A stretch of DNA of 46,694 nt from assembly GCA_023244835.1 (NCBI GenBank), contig JAHFLN010000004.1, positions 1 through 46,694 on the forward strand, in the 5' to 3' direction. The DNA is from Candidatus Harrisonbacteria bacterium. GTDB taxonomy: Bacteria > Patescibacteriota > Minisyncoccia > UBA6257 > UBA11618. Below, piece after piece: positions 1 through 9,356 of this stretch. Made by a program: the position numbers and the translations under genes. The notes beneath the pieces are model-generated. The model worked only from the letters and a program-made list of their open reading frames with translations. It searched no databases and had not been told where the DNA came from. Numbering within the stretch: the stretch's first letter is position 1; each line of letters opens with the position of its first letter.

Positions 1-2
1 GT

Positions 3-380
3 GCTAAGTCCGATGCGATCGAGCTTGTTTCCCGCGAATGCGGTATTCAAGCCGTCGTACATATGAAGCACGATCGCGTCCCAATGCCAGGTGTCAAGTA
101 CGGAATGCGCGGTCGCCTCCCATGCGCATGTCTGCCATGGGGTTGGTTTGACATCGGGCTTAGGGAGCGAAAAGCATATCGTGCCGCGCAGGAAGCGGGC
201 GTGAGAATGTTCGCTCGTGGTTTGCGCGCCGATATGCGTGATTCGTATATGGCGCACATGCTCGTCAGTCGCCGTAATGAGGCGGCCTCGTTCTGCATGG
301 TTCGGATACAAGAGGATGGCGGGAGTCATTCGGACGATCTCCTCAAAAGAGTGTGTGGTAATGCCAACGTGCGTATGTAA
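3..380 (+). CDS. Hypothetical protein, C-terminal part (open at left edge)
   Basis: Frame 3 is open from the window edge to a stop at 380; no family recognised. Confidence 0.3.
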   Translation, partial: AKSDAIELVSRECGIQAVVHMKHDRVPMPGVKYGMRGRLPCACLPWGWFDIGLRERKAYRAAQEAGVRMFARGLRADMRDSYMAHMLVSRRNEAASFCMVRIQEDGGSHSDDLLKRVCGNANVRM

Positions 381-428
381 AATACGCCATTTCAGTCGAT
401 CTGGCAACCAGAGCGGGAATTGTTTAGG

Positions 429-1388
429 TTAGCTCGTGATGTACTTGCGGTTGATCGAGATCGAGGCGTAGCCGAGTCCGATGAAGACGAACCCAAGGAC
501 GATGAGGGAGATCGGCCAGCCGAGAGAGTCCGCGAAGTATTCGCCGGTGATATAGGAAATATGGGCGATGAGGAAGAGGGTGCTTATGAGGAGGATCGCG
601 CCGCTTTTGAGCCGAGTCGCGAGGAAGAGGAAGCCGATCACGATTAGGAAGTAGAGCATTTGCCACCCGGTGGAGTCGAAGACGCGGGAGAATGCGGCGC
701 CGAGGAAGCCCGCGCTGCCGAAGAAGTAAAGTATTTTCGTGAGGGCGGCGTTCCGGCCGTCCTGAAAGGAGCGTCCGAGAAGCAGATAGCTCACACCCAT
801 TGCCATCGTGAGGTATGCGTATATATCCCAGTAGGCATGGGATGGGGAGCTTTCGAGGAGCGCGTTCGTCACGAGGTAGACGGACGCGGTTCCGTTTGCG
901 GTCGCGAAGAACGCCAATACCGGGCTCTTGTGGACGGAGTCGAGTATGAGGTAGAAGGCGAAAACGGCGACATAGGTAAATGCGACGACCCAGGGGTGGC
1001 TGCCGCCGGTCGAGAGTTCGGACAGGGCGACGAGCGCGCCGCCGGGAATAAGCGCGCCGCCGATCGCATGGAAGACGTGCCCGATGCTCTCGCTCGGTCG
1101 CTCCTTCCGAAGCATCGAGCCCAAGGCCGTTATGAGGAGGCCGAGGCCGAGCGTGACGGATACGCGCCCGAAGGAGCCGATATCGTTCCATATCTGCGAC
1201 ACGAAGATCACGATGCCGATCACGACTATCGCGGCTCCCATAACATAGAGCATCTTCGTGACGGAAAAATGCCGGGAAGTCTCCTTTCCAATGGAGGCGA
1301 GGGCGAAGCGTGCGATGAGATCGGACCGGCGCATCTCGCCGCTGGCTATTTTAGTATCGAGTTCCCGCAACAGATCTTCTGTGGTCAT
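429..1388 (-). CDS. Multi-pass membrane protein, DUF2157-like
   Basis: 319-aa ORF with soluble N-terminus followed by many hydrophobic segments; overall look of DUF2157-type proteins. Confidence 0.6.
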   Translation of the reverse strand: MTTEDLLRELDTKIASGEMRRSDLIARFALASIGKETSRHFSVTKMLYVMGAAIVVIGIVIFVSQIWNDIGSFGRVSVTLGLGLLITALGSMLRKERPSESIGHVFHAIGGALIPGGALVALSELSTGGSHPWVVAFTYVAVFAFYLILDSVHKSPVLAFFATANGTASVYLVTNALLESSPSHAYWDIYAYLTMAMGVSYLLLGRSFQDGRNAALTKILYFFGSAGFLGAAFSRVFDSTGWQMLYFLIVIGFLFLATRLKSGAILLISTLFLIAHISYITGEYFADSLGWPISLIVLGFVFIGLGYASISINRKYITS

Positions 1389-1397
1389 AATAGTGCC

Positions 1398-1988
1398 TTA
1401 GTCCTCGCTTCTACCGGGCAGAATCCACCCGATAAACTCAAAATTATTCTGGTAATAATATCGGTCGCTGCTATTTATGAGATTTATCTTCATCCGGCTC
1501 CTCCCCTTCATGAGATAATAGCCGTACGAGGATGATCCTCCGCCAAACGGGAAGAATATCTCGCCATTATTCCGGTCGTAGTAGCTTGAAACGGTGATGC
1601 CGTCAGGCGAGGTAAGGAGGCCGTTCAAGGTCATCGCTTGGGCCTCTTCGGGCGTTATTTCCCTGCTTTCGTTCTTCTGGGTGTCATGTAAGAAGATACG
1701 GCCGGAATAGTTCTCGGTATAATCAGGAACCCCGTTCTTATCAATATCCCGGCTCATATCAACGGAACGTATAACAAGCTTCCCGTTCTCGACCGAATAT
1801 CGTTTTTGCAGATAATCGTTGCACCGGTAGGGATAATTCGTTCCGTCGGCACAGGTCGCGTATATGAAATCGTACCTAGTCGAGAGGAAAAGCGCGGGCA
1901 GATACGTGGAGAGTGCGAAGGCGCCTATAAGCCCGATTGGGAGGATGAAGGCGAGGAGTATCGCGAAGTTTCTCTTGATGAAATCCAT
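1398..1988 (-). CDS. Hypothetical protein with N-terminal transmembrane segment
   Basis: 196-aa ORF, N-terminal hydrophobic helix (FAILLAFILPIGLIGAFAL), adjacent to preceding membrane gene on same strand. Confidence 0.55.
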   Translation of the reverse strand: MDFIKRNFAILLAFILPIGLIGAFALSTYLPALFLSTRYDFIYATCADGTNYPYRCNDYLQKRYSVENGKLVIRSVDMSRDIDKNGVPDYTENYSGRIFLHDTQKNESREITPEEAQAMTLNGLLTSPDGITVSSYYDRNNGEIFFPFGGGSSSYGYYLMKGRSRMKINLINSSDRYYYQNNFEFIGWILPGRSED

Positions 1989-2038
1989 ATAATCACTCTC
2001 ATAATACCCCGCAATTAGAGCGGTTGCAATGAAGCGGA

Positions 2039-2428
2039 TCAGTCAGATCTCCGTTTCCTATGAGCTTTCTTGATCAGGCCGTAATGAGCATCAGTCCCCG
2101 GCTCTTTGCCTCCTCTGTCTTTCACGGCCGAGGGCGGATACTTCTTAGAGGCATCTCTGAGCTTGTCGAGGATGATTGTTTCGGTGTCGAAGCCGAGCAG
2201 GATGCTCATATAGAAGCAGTAGAGGAAGACGTCAGCGAGTTCTTTCTTGATGTCGGCGATTTTCGCCGTGTCGCGTCTGACCGCATCGAGCTCGTGGTTG
2301 GTCCACTGGAAGAGCTCGAGGAGCTCGTTGGCTTCTATGCTTACCGACTTGGCGAGGTCGGAGGGCCGGAGCCGATTCCAGTCCCGATCCTCGAGGAACT
2401 TCTTCGCGGCGCGTTCGATCGTGTCCAT
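2039..2428 (-). CDS. MazG-like nucleotide pyrophosphohydrolase
   Basis: EANELLELFQW ... IKKELADVFLYCF motifs typical of MazG-like/dCTP pyrophosphatase family. Confidence 0.8.
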   Translation of the reverse strand: MDTIERAAKKFLEDRDWNRLRPSDLAKSVSIEANELLELFQWTNHELDAVRRDTAKIADIKKELADVFLYCFYMSILLGFDTETIILDKLRDASKKYPPSAVKDRGGKEPGTDAHYGLIKKAHRKRRSD

Positions 2429-2466
2429 GGCTCATAGTGCCATCCGTTGGGGATTTTGCAATCCAT

Positions 2467-2508
2467 ATAAAAAACCGTCCCGAGAGAAAACCTCTCGTGA
2501 CGGTTCGG
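2467..2508 (-). terminator. Rho-independent terminator (minus strand)
   Basis: Inverted repeat ACCGTCCCGAGAG/CTCTCGTGACGGT with T-tract on the minus strand. Confidence 0.7.
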
Positions 2509-2523
2509 ATTAGCCGCGTGCTT

Positions 2524-3516
2524 TCACGCGATAGCGCGTTCGAATGAGCCCGTGTTCGCGTGCGACATGCGGAGCCAATCGTCGCTCCCCCAGTCTTTGA
2601 GTGCGAAGCTGAGCCTGCGCGCGACGCGCGAGGAGATCTGCTGGATGCTCGACCCCGAAAGGTCGAAGAGTTCGCCGATCTCTTTAAGGCTTTTGTATCG
2701 CGGATAGCCGTTGAGGCAAACCCGCCGTTCGAAGATTTCCCGGTCGCGATCGGAAACATTGAGATCGCGGAGCGTTGCGAGGTAACGCTCATGGAGCGCG
2801 GCATCCGTGACCGATCTCTCCTTCGCGAGAATCCATTCAAAAGGCGTTGGTCCCGGGAAGCGGGGCTCGATCGTGAAGGGGTCCCTGTCCATGACATTCG
2901 TAACAACGGTTTCGGAGATAACTACCGATGCCGCTTTTACGACGAGACAGTCCTGTACCCTGTGAATCGGCACTCCTATACCCTCGGCAATTTCTTGAGT
3001 TGAGGGCGGTATGCCGTGCGTGCGGAGAAAGAGGCTTTGGAATTTCGCGATCTTTCCGTAGAGATCGTATTGGCGTCGTGATCTCCGGATATCCTGTCCG
3101 GAGTAGACGATTGCTTCCTTGATGGCCTGGCGTATGAGGCGCGCGGCATAGGGATGAAACTCCCCGTCCGGAGCGCGGGCGCGATCGAATGTCTCGATCG
3201 CGTTCATGAGGCCGAGAACCCCTTCGTCCATGAGATCGTCGATTTCGAAGTTGGGACAGCGCCCCAGATACGTTCGTGCGATTTTCCGCACGAGGCGAAG
3301 GTTCGACATAAGGGCGCGGTTTCGCGACGCGATGTCTTCCCTGTCGCGCTGATAGCGCGCGATGTGCTCGAGCAGCTCATCGTGCGGGAGGGAATCCGCC
3401 TCTTTCGAGTCGAGCATCCGTCGCGCAGTATCTTTCGTTTCGGCTCGGGGCCTGTCGGCAAGCGCTATGTGCTCCGACGGGGCTCCGTAGCCATCCGTGA
3501 TTGTCTGTCGGCCCAT
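2524..3516 (-). CDS. RNA polymerase sigma-70 family factor
   Basis: Region 2 (NLRLVRKIARTYLGRCPNFEIDDLMDEGVLGLMNAIETFD), region 3 and a region-4-like HTH. Confidence 0.8.
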   Translation of the reverse strand: MGRQTITDGYGAPSEHIALADRPRAETKDTARRMLDSKEADSLPHDELLEHIARYQRDREDIASRNRALMSNLRLVRKIARTYLGRCPNFEIDDLMDEGVLGLMNAIETFDRARAPDGEFHPYAARLIRQAIKEAIVYSGQDIRRSRRQYDLYGKIAKFQSLFLRTHGIPPSTQEIAEGIGVPIHRVQDCLVVKAASVVISETVVTNVMDRDPFTIEPRFPGPTPFEWILAKERSVTDAALHERYLATLRDLNVSDRDREIFERRVCLNGYPRYKSLKEIGELFDLSGSSIQQISSRVARRLSFALKDWGSDDWLRMSHANTGSFERAIA

Positions 3517-3681
3517 GATGACCTCTCCTTATAGATGTAGGACTCGGTTGGTGAATCAATGAGCGGTAAACCATCGCACCCGCAACGACATGGTATGTTT
3601 TCCAGCTATGCGAATGAGATTGCGCGGGTGGTGATGGTAAACAGGGATATGATGCCATGCCTCATCATGCGTGGCAAGAAT

Positions 3682-3716
3682 AAAAAGGCCGGCAGCGCTG
3701 TCGCTGTCGGCCGTGG
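3682..3716 (-). terminator. Rho-independent terminator (minus strand)
   Basis: GGCCGGCAGCGCTGTCGCTGTCGGCC stem with T-tract on minus strand. Confidence 0.6.
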
Positions 3717-3735
3717 GTTTTACCCCTCCCCTCTT

Positions 3736-4626
3736 TCAGTCCTGATTGAGACGTTTACGGAGCCGTTTCAATGCCTCGGCTTCGATTTGGCGCACGCGCT
3801 CGCGGGTGAGACCGATCGCCTCGCCGATCGCCTTGAGCGTTTGCGGCGTAGCGTCGCCATTCAGACCGAATCGCCGCGTGAGAATGTCTCGTTCGCGGGG
3901 ATCCGTTCCTTCGCTTGCGAGTAGCTCGATCATGCGCTCGATCATCTCGATATGCGCGACTGTCTCGTCCGGAGGCGGGTTAGGGTCGCGCTTTTCGAAA
4001 AGGGATCGCTTGACGTCGTTATTGTCGTTATCAAGCCCGTTTTCCGAGAAGACAAACGCGCAGTCGCGCGACTTGAGGCACGCGATGATCTGCTTCGGTT
4101 TCTTTTCGAGGCCTGCGGCAATTTCTTCGACCGTAGGCGAAACACCGAACTCCTTCTCGTACCTTTCGCGGAATTTGAGGATCTTGCCGTAGAGAGTGTG
4201 CTGTCCCTGCGGTATCCGGATAGTATCGTGCGTGTCGATGGCCGCGCGCCTCATCGTCTGCTTGATCCAGTACGAGGCGTACGTCGAGAACTTGGTGCCG
4301 CGGTCGGTTTGAAACATTTCCACGGCCCGCAGGAGACCAGGAACGCCGTTCATGACGATGTCGATGATTTCGGTGCCGGGTTTCACGAAGACTCGCGCGA
4401 TATCCCATACGAGACGGAGATTAGCCTTAACGGCTCGTTTGCCAGCCTCCAGATTGCCATTCGTTTTGAAATCGTCGATAAGGGCGAATAGCTCGCTGTC
4501 AGGGAGAAGGTCAGCTCCGTCGCACATACTCTGAACGATCGATGTGAGGGGCGCCCCCCGCTTTTTTTTCTTTTTGTTTTTTCCGGATGCGGGTCCGGAG
4601 CCGTTCGTGTCGGCTTCTCGGCTCAT
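3736..4626 (-). CDS. RNA polymerase sigma-70 family factor (RpoD/RpoS-like)
   Basis: NLRLVWDIARVFV ... FSTYASYWIKQTMRRAAIDTHDTIRIPQG; region 4 LKAIGEAIGLTRERVRQIEAEALKRLRKRL. Confidence 0.9.
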   Translation of the reverse strand: MSREADTNGSGPASGKNKKKKKRGAPLTSIVQSMCDGADLLPDSELFALIDDFKTNGNLEAGKRAVKANLRLVWDIARVFVKPGTEIIDIVMNGVPGLLRAVEMFQTDRGTKFSTYASYWIKQTMRRAAIDTHDTIRIPQGQHTLYGKILKFRERYEKEFGVSPTVEEIAAGLEKKPKQIIACLKSRDCAFVFSENGLDNDNNDVKRSLFEKRDPNPPPDETVAHIEMIERMIELLASEGTDPRERDILTRRFGLNGDATPQTLKAIGEAIGLTRERVRQIEAEALKRLRKRLNQD

Positions 4627-4714
4627 GGCCCTGTTCCTTTCTGGTGAGTGGTTAGTGAGTCAAAGGACGGGGCTATTATGCCATGGATAGAAATGATTGG
4701 CAATGAGTTAATAA

Positions 4715-4942
4715 GGGATGGGATTCGCCCCTCGCCGCCTTAAAGCTAAAGAACGTCGTCATCGCCTCGCTCCTTTCCGACGTGATTTTAAAATTCAAAC
4801 CTCTCCGCTTTGCGTATCGGGATAATTTTAAAATCAGGAATCTTCGGCTCCTATTCGGAGCCTGCGACCCGCGGTTCGAATCCCGCTTCACCGTACTATA
4901 GCGAAAAAAGAATGGCATGGAGCCACTCTTTTTTCGCTACTG
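4715..4942 (-). repeat. tRNA-trailing structured repeat (Ser copy) with hairpin next to the tRNA
   Basis: On the tRNA strand: GGGATTCGAACCGCGGGTCGCAGGCT... to ...GGGGCGAATCCCA; shares TCGAACCGCGGGTCGCAGGCT with the element after tRNA-Gly; internal GATTTTAAAATT/AATTTTAAAATC inverted repeat. Confidence 0.65.
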
Positions 4943-5026
4943 CGGAGGAGGTGGGATTCGAACCCACGAGACCCTTTCGAGTCGAGGATTAGCAATCCTC
5001 TGCCTTGACCGCTAGGCTACTCCTCC
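4943..5026 (-). tRNA. tRNA-Ser(GCT)
   Basis: Acceptor GGAGGAG/CTCCTCC, anticodon loop TTGCTAA in GAGGA/TCCTC stem, long variable arm, T-arm GTGGGTTCGAATCCCAC. Confidence 0.93.
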
Positions 5027-5096
5027 AGTCCTGCGCAGTATATCGCGATATCGCCGCTTGATCAATCGGCTCGCTATCCCCTATCATCCGCGTCAT

Positions 5097-5579
5097 ATGG
5101 TTGCGATACTTCACAATGTGAGAAGCGCGCATAACGTCGCCTCGATATTTCGCACCGCGGACGGCGCGGGTGTTTTAAGGCTCTATCTTTGTGGCATCAC
5201 GCCTGGGCCGCTCGATGCGTTCGGTCGCAATCGGAAAGATTTTACGAAGGTGGCGCTCGGTGCCGAAAAGACGGTTCCGTTCGAAAAAGTTGCGCGCACG
5301 GCAGACTGCATTCGTCATCTGAAGGCTCGTGGCTATTTCATATGCGCCTTGGAGCTTGCGAGGGGTGCGGTCCCCTACTACGAAGCAACGTTCCTCGCGG
5401 CGAATCGTGAAAAAATCGCGATCGTGGTCGGCCATGAGACGGAGGGGATTCCGAAATCGATCCTCGCGCGGTGTGATGCGGCGATCATGATACCCATGCG
5501 CGGGGAAAAGGAATCGCTTAATGTCTCCGTCGCCTTCGGCGTGATCGCTTTCGAAATAGCCCGGCATCGGCTACCATAA
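5097..5579 (+). CDS. SpoU/TrmH family RNA methyltransferase
   Basis: NVRSAHNVASIFRTADGAG, VVGHETEGIP and IPMRGEKESLNVSVAFGV motifs; ORF open from 5058, internal ATG at 5097 preferred. Confidence 0.88.
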   Translation: MVAILHNVRSAHNVASIFRTADGAGVLRLYLCGITPGPLDAFGRNRKDFTKVALGAEKTVPFEKVARTADCIRHLKARGYFICALELARGAVPYYEATFLAANREKIAIVVGHETEGIPKSILARCDAAIMIPMRGEKESLNVSVAFGVIAFEIARHRLP

Positions 5580-5585
5580 CGGCAT

Positions 5586-7184
5586 ATGTTCGGCCTGGAG
5601 AAGATAGCCTCGAAGATAGAGATCCCGCCGGAGGGCATAGACGCTGACTTGGCGATCCCCTCGTTCCGGGAAAGTCCCGAGGCAGTGGCGGAAAAGATCC
5701 GTGCGCTCAAGAGCCCTCTCTTTAAGGAAGTGGTTGTGAAAGGACGGTATGTGAACATCTCGTTCAATTATGCTGAGCTCGCGCCGCTCGTGCTTGCGGA
5801 CGTCGCGGAAAAGAAGGGTGAATACGGTTGGAATGCATGTGGCGCGGGAAAAGCGGTAATGATCGAATATTCGGCCCCGAACATTGCGAAGCCTATGCAT
5901 ATGGGTCACGCGCGCAATAATGCGATCGGTCACGCGCTCGTGAACCTGTACCGCGCGAACGGCTATCGCGTCATAACAACGAACCATTATGGCGACTGGG
6001 GCATGTCTCTCGCGAAGATCATGCTCGCGTATGGCAGATGGGGCGATCGGGCCGCGTTCGATAAGGACCCTGTCCGCCACCTGCTCGATCTCTACGTTCG
6101 CGTAACGAAGGAGTCGGCGGACAATCCGGAGCTCGAGGACGAAGCAAGGGCATTGTTCAGGAAGCTCGAGGCCGGAGATGCGGAGCTTCATGCGATGTGG
6201 CAGGAGTTCCGTGACGTGAGCGTGGCGAACTTTGAGCGGATGTATGGCCTGCTCGGGATCTCGTTCGATATCGATAACGGCGAGAGTTTCTATACGGAAT
6301 TCATCCCGGCGGCTATTCGTGAAGCCCTCCTAAAGGGCGTGGCGCAGTACGGCGAGGCCGCGGAAGGCGGCGAGGGAAGACCGATCGTCGTGAGTCTCGA
6401 CGCGTTCAAGCTCCCGTCCTTCCTCCTGCAAAAGAGCGACGGCGCATCGCTCTATGGCGCGCGCGACATCGCGGTCGTGAAGTGGCGCTTGGAGCACTAC
6501 GACGTCTCGAAGATCATCTACGTCGTGGGGCATGAGCAGGAGCTCTATTTGAAGCAGATATTCAAGACAATGGGGCTTATGGGCTACCCGGAAGAGAAGC
6601 TTGCGCATGTGAGTTACGGCATGGTGACGCAGGGCGGGAAGAAGATTTCGACGCGCACGGGAAACATCGTGTTCCTGGAAGACGGGTTTGAGGACGCGAT
6701 CGCCCGCGCGCGGGGCATACGGGAAGTGGGTGTGGGCGCGATCATATATAATATGCTGTCGATGGGCCGCGAGCACGATATTACCTTCTCATGGGACGCG
6801 GCGATGAGCGTAGAGGGCAATAGCGCGCCGTATATCCAATACGCGTACGTGCGCGCGAAGGCGATTCTCGAGAAGGCGGGCGCTTTGGCCTCTCCCCTCC
6901 TCTCGCCTTATCCGCACGAGGTGGGCGCGCGCGAGGCCGCGCTCCTGAAATTAATAGCGCATTTTCCCGAAGCGGTGCGGCAGGCGCATGCGCTGAATGC
7001 CCCGCACCTTATAGCGACGTTCCTAAACGCGTTCGCGCAGGAGTTCAATCGTTTCTATGCGTCCGTGCCCGTGCTCGAGGAGAGCGAGGGTCGCGACCTG
7101 CGCCTCGCGCTCGTCGCGGCTTCGGCGCAGGTGATCGAAAACGGGCTCTGGCTCCTGGGCATTGCGGTACCGGAACGCATGTAA
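5586..7184 (+). CDS. argS: Arginine--tRNA ligase
   Basis: EYSAPNIAKPMHMGHARNNAIGHALVNLYRANGY (HIGH region), YVVGHEQELYLKQIF, MVTQGGKKISTRTGN. Confidence 0.95.
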   Translation: MFGLEKIASKIEIPPEGIDADLAIPSFRESPEAVAEKIRALKSPLFKEVVVKGRYVNISFNYAELAPLVLADVAEKKGEYGWNACGAGKAVMIEYSAPNIAKPMHMGHARNNAIGHALVNLYRANGYRVITTNHYGDWGMSLAKIMLAYGRWGDRAAFDKDPVRHLLDLYVRVTKESADNPELEDEARALFRKLEAGDAELHAMWQEFRDVSVANFERMYGLLGISFDIDNGESFYTEFIPAAIREALLKGVAQYGEAAEGGEGRPIVVSLDAFKLPSFLLQKSDGASLYGARDIAVVKWRLEHYDVSKIIYVVGHEQELYLKQIFKTMGLMGYPEEKLAHVSYGMVTQGGKKISTRTGNIVFLEDGFEDAIARARGIREVGVGAIIYNMLSMGREHDITFSWDAAMSVEGNSAPYIQYAYVRAKAILEKAGALASPLLSPYPHEVGAREAALLKLIAHFPEAVRQAHALNAPHLIATFLNAFAQEFNRFYASVPVLEESEGRDLRLALVAASAQVIENGLWLLGIAVPERM

Positions 7185-7267
7185 TATATTCGTTATTGTT
7201 GTGGGGTGGAACAAGGCGGACGAGATGCCGGCCAAGCCGGTAAGCTTAGGTGGCCTTTCGAATCCCC

Positions 7268-7316
7268 AAACACCCTCCGTGCTGACCATGGCAGTTCACG
7301 GAGGGCTGTTTTTTGA
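7268..7316 (+). terminator. Rho-independent terminator
   Basis: CCCTCCGTG...CACGGAGGG followed by CTGTTTTTT. Confidence 0.7.
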
Positions 7317-7387
7317 CAGCGTTCGGGCGATGGGCTTATATGAACGGGTTCATTGAATCATAAGTCATCTGAAGAAAGGAGCCTGCT

Positions 7388-8080
7388 ATGGGTTTCTCGG
7401 CACGTTTGCTGATCACGTATCTCGAGGCGCGAACGCCGGGCATTCCCGTATGGAAGGCTCGCGAAGTGGTCGATTTCGGGGATATTACCCGGTTGGAAAA
7501 GCTCACGGGCGAGGCGGGCGCGGTAGAGTCGTGCAATCCCCATAAGCGCGCGGGCATCTGCGCCATGCGCATGATCCTCGATCGCCTATGGCCCCGCGCG
7601 GACGATCCGCGCCGCGAGTGGTTCGCGCCGGACATCCTCGTATACAGGGAGCATTGGAGCGAGGACCAGGCGCGTGCTGTGGCGGAGGAGGCAGGCGCGA
7701 CGGAGTGCCTCGATTGCGGCACGCGCAACCCGCAGACAGACGATATCTACGACGCGAAGAGCGGTACGCGCTACCCGTCCCTGAAGCGCATACGGGAGCA
7801 TAACCTCTTGATTTCGCTCGAAGAGGATGAGCTGCGCGATGTTCTAAAGCGCCGGAATTACCATGTGATCACCGAAGCGCCGATCATGTGGGCGCGGTGC
7901 GAGGAGATCGCCGAGTGGATGAGGGAAGACGAGCTTGGCGGATCGCCCGCATTTCAAGAAGCGGTAAAAGATGCCGTTTCGTATGCGCGCGTAACGGCGT
8001 GGAGGAAGTATCTCCGCGAGATCGGCCGGGTCGATGCCCGGGCGCTTTTCCTTTTTCCAAGTTGCGATCATGGCATATGA
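7388..8080 (+). CDS. Hypothetical protein
   Basis: 230-aa ORF with purine-rich RBS (GAAAGGAG) upstream and terminator downstream. Confidence 0.6.
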   Translation: MGFSARLLITYLEARTPGIPVWKAREVVDFGDITRLEKLTGEAGAVESCNPHKRAGICAMRMILDRLWPRADDPRREWFAPDILVYREHWSEDQARAVAEEAGATECLDCGTRNPQTDDIYDAKSGTRYPSLKRIREHNLLISLEEDELRDVLKRRNYHVITEAPIMWARCEEIAEWMREDELGGSPAFQEAVKDAVSYARVTAWRKYLREIGRVDARALFLFPSCDHGI

Positions 8081-8095
8081 GGCAGGCGCATGCGC

Positions 8096-8126
8096 GCCGC
8101 GGGTTCATTCCCGCGGCGTGTTTTTT
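8096..8126 (+). terminator. Rho-independent terminator
   Basis: CGCCGCGGG-TTCATT-CCCGCGGCG-TGTTTTTT. Confidence 0.85.
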
Positions 8127-8250
8127 GTGCGGGTGCCTGCCCCGCACTTCAAATCAACAGTGTTTATGGGGAACGAGTTGGAGTATGGATGGTCGGGAAT
8201 ATGAATGTGGGCGCATGCGGGAATTTGTAGTGCGGGGTATACTGATAGGC

Positions 8251-8838
8251 ATGAAGAGCATCGCGAAGAAGGCCCCGGTCGCTGACGACTTTTCGGTGTT
8301 TGAGGCGCTTCGGAAGAAGGGCGTTTCCGTTCCCCCGTTTGCGACCGATATGAAGGATATCGGGAAGGTTGGCCTTCCGGCCTTTATAATGTCGCGCGCG
8401 AAGGGCGGCAAGGTTACGAAGGAGACGGTCATGCGCTATGCGGATATCGCGCCCGCGATCGCGAAGGCGTCACGCGCGGGGGCCGAGGTTGTCGTCCAAA
8501 GAAGCGTTGCGGGACACGAGCTCGCCTGCGGCGTGATGCGCCACGAGCGGAAGCTCGTTCCGCTTATGCCGGTCGACGCTATCCCCCGGGCGCGACATGA
8601 AAGCGTGCCGTGGCATCTTACGGAGCGGCAGATCGAGCGGATACAGGCGCTCGCGGTGAAGGCGCATAAAGCGCTCGGTAGAGCGACGCACTCCTGCGTG
8701 CGGTGCGTCGTGTCGGGGAAAGACGCGTACGTGACCGCGGTCGAACTCTCCCCCGTTCTCTCGCGCGGGAGCCTCTTCGCCCACAGCGCGGCGGTTGTGG
8801 GCTTCACACTCCCCGAGCTCGAAGAATCGTTATCATGA
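8251..8838 (+). CDS. Short ATP-grasp / D-Ala-D-Ala ligase C-domain-like protein
   Basis: Pattern PAFIMSRAKGGK ... VVVQRSVAGHELACGVM ... LMPVDAIPR ... AYVTAVELSPVLSRGSLFAHSAAVVGFTLPELEESL resembles degenerate Ddl C-terminal ATP-grasp; start is a choice within longer ORF 7888-8838. Confidence 0.5.
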   Translation: MKSIAKKAPVADDFSVFEALRKKGVSVPPFATDMKDIGKVGLPAFIMSRAKGGKVTKETVMRYADIAPAIAKASRAGAEVVVQRSVAGHELACGVMRHERKLVPLMPVDAIPRARHESVPWHLTERQIERIQALAVKAHKALGRATHSCVRCVVSGKDAYVTAVELSPVLSRGSLFAHSAAVVGFTLPELEESLS

Positions 8839-9272
8839 TTACCTGGTCATCCCCCGAATTCCATTATCACGAAAAGGACGAGGCGTGGCCCGTCGTCGTA
8901 GTGTTAGTGGGCGCGGCTGTCGCGGGCATATCGCTCTGGCAGCATAATTTCCTTTTCTTCATATTCACGCTCATCGCGACCGGGCTCGCGGTCGTATGGG
9001 GTACGCGCCGGCCGCGGCACTTCGAGTTCTCGCTCGAAAAGCGCGGGGTGCGCATAGACGGCAAGATATATCCGTATCACGACTTCGATGGCTTCGCGAT
9101 CGACGGGGCGATACTCCAATTAAGCACGAAAAGCCTCCTGCGGCCCCGGTTTTCCATACTGATTCCCGACGAGCGGGCGGGCGACATCCACGGGCATCTC
9201 CTGGCATTTTTACCCGAAATCGAATATGATGAATCATTCATAGAGGCGCTCGGACGCATAGCGAGATTCTGA
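8835..9272 (+). CDS. Membrane-associated hypothetical protein (two TM helices plus soluble domain)
   Basis: 145-aa ORF overlapping the upstream stop (ATGA), two hydrophobic helices. Confidence 0.65.
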   Translation: MITWSSPEFHYHEKDEAWPVVVVLVGAAVAGISLWQHNFLFFIFTLIATGLAVVWGTRRPRHFEFSLEKRGVRIDGKIYPYHDFDGFAIDGAILQLSTKSLLRPRFSILIPDERAGDIHGHLLAFLPEIEYDESFIEALGRIARF

Positions 9273-9273
9273 A

Positions 9274-9300
9274 GGGCGCCTTAAAAAAGGCGTCTTCTTT
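9274..9300 (+). terminator. Rho-independent terminator
   Basis: GGGCGCCTT-AAAA-AAGGCGTC followed by T-rich sequence. Confidence 0.6.
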
Positions 9301-9356
9301 CGCTTTGATTCGTATTGATATTATGATATAGTTATTTGAAATTAGTTTAATAGAAA

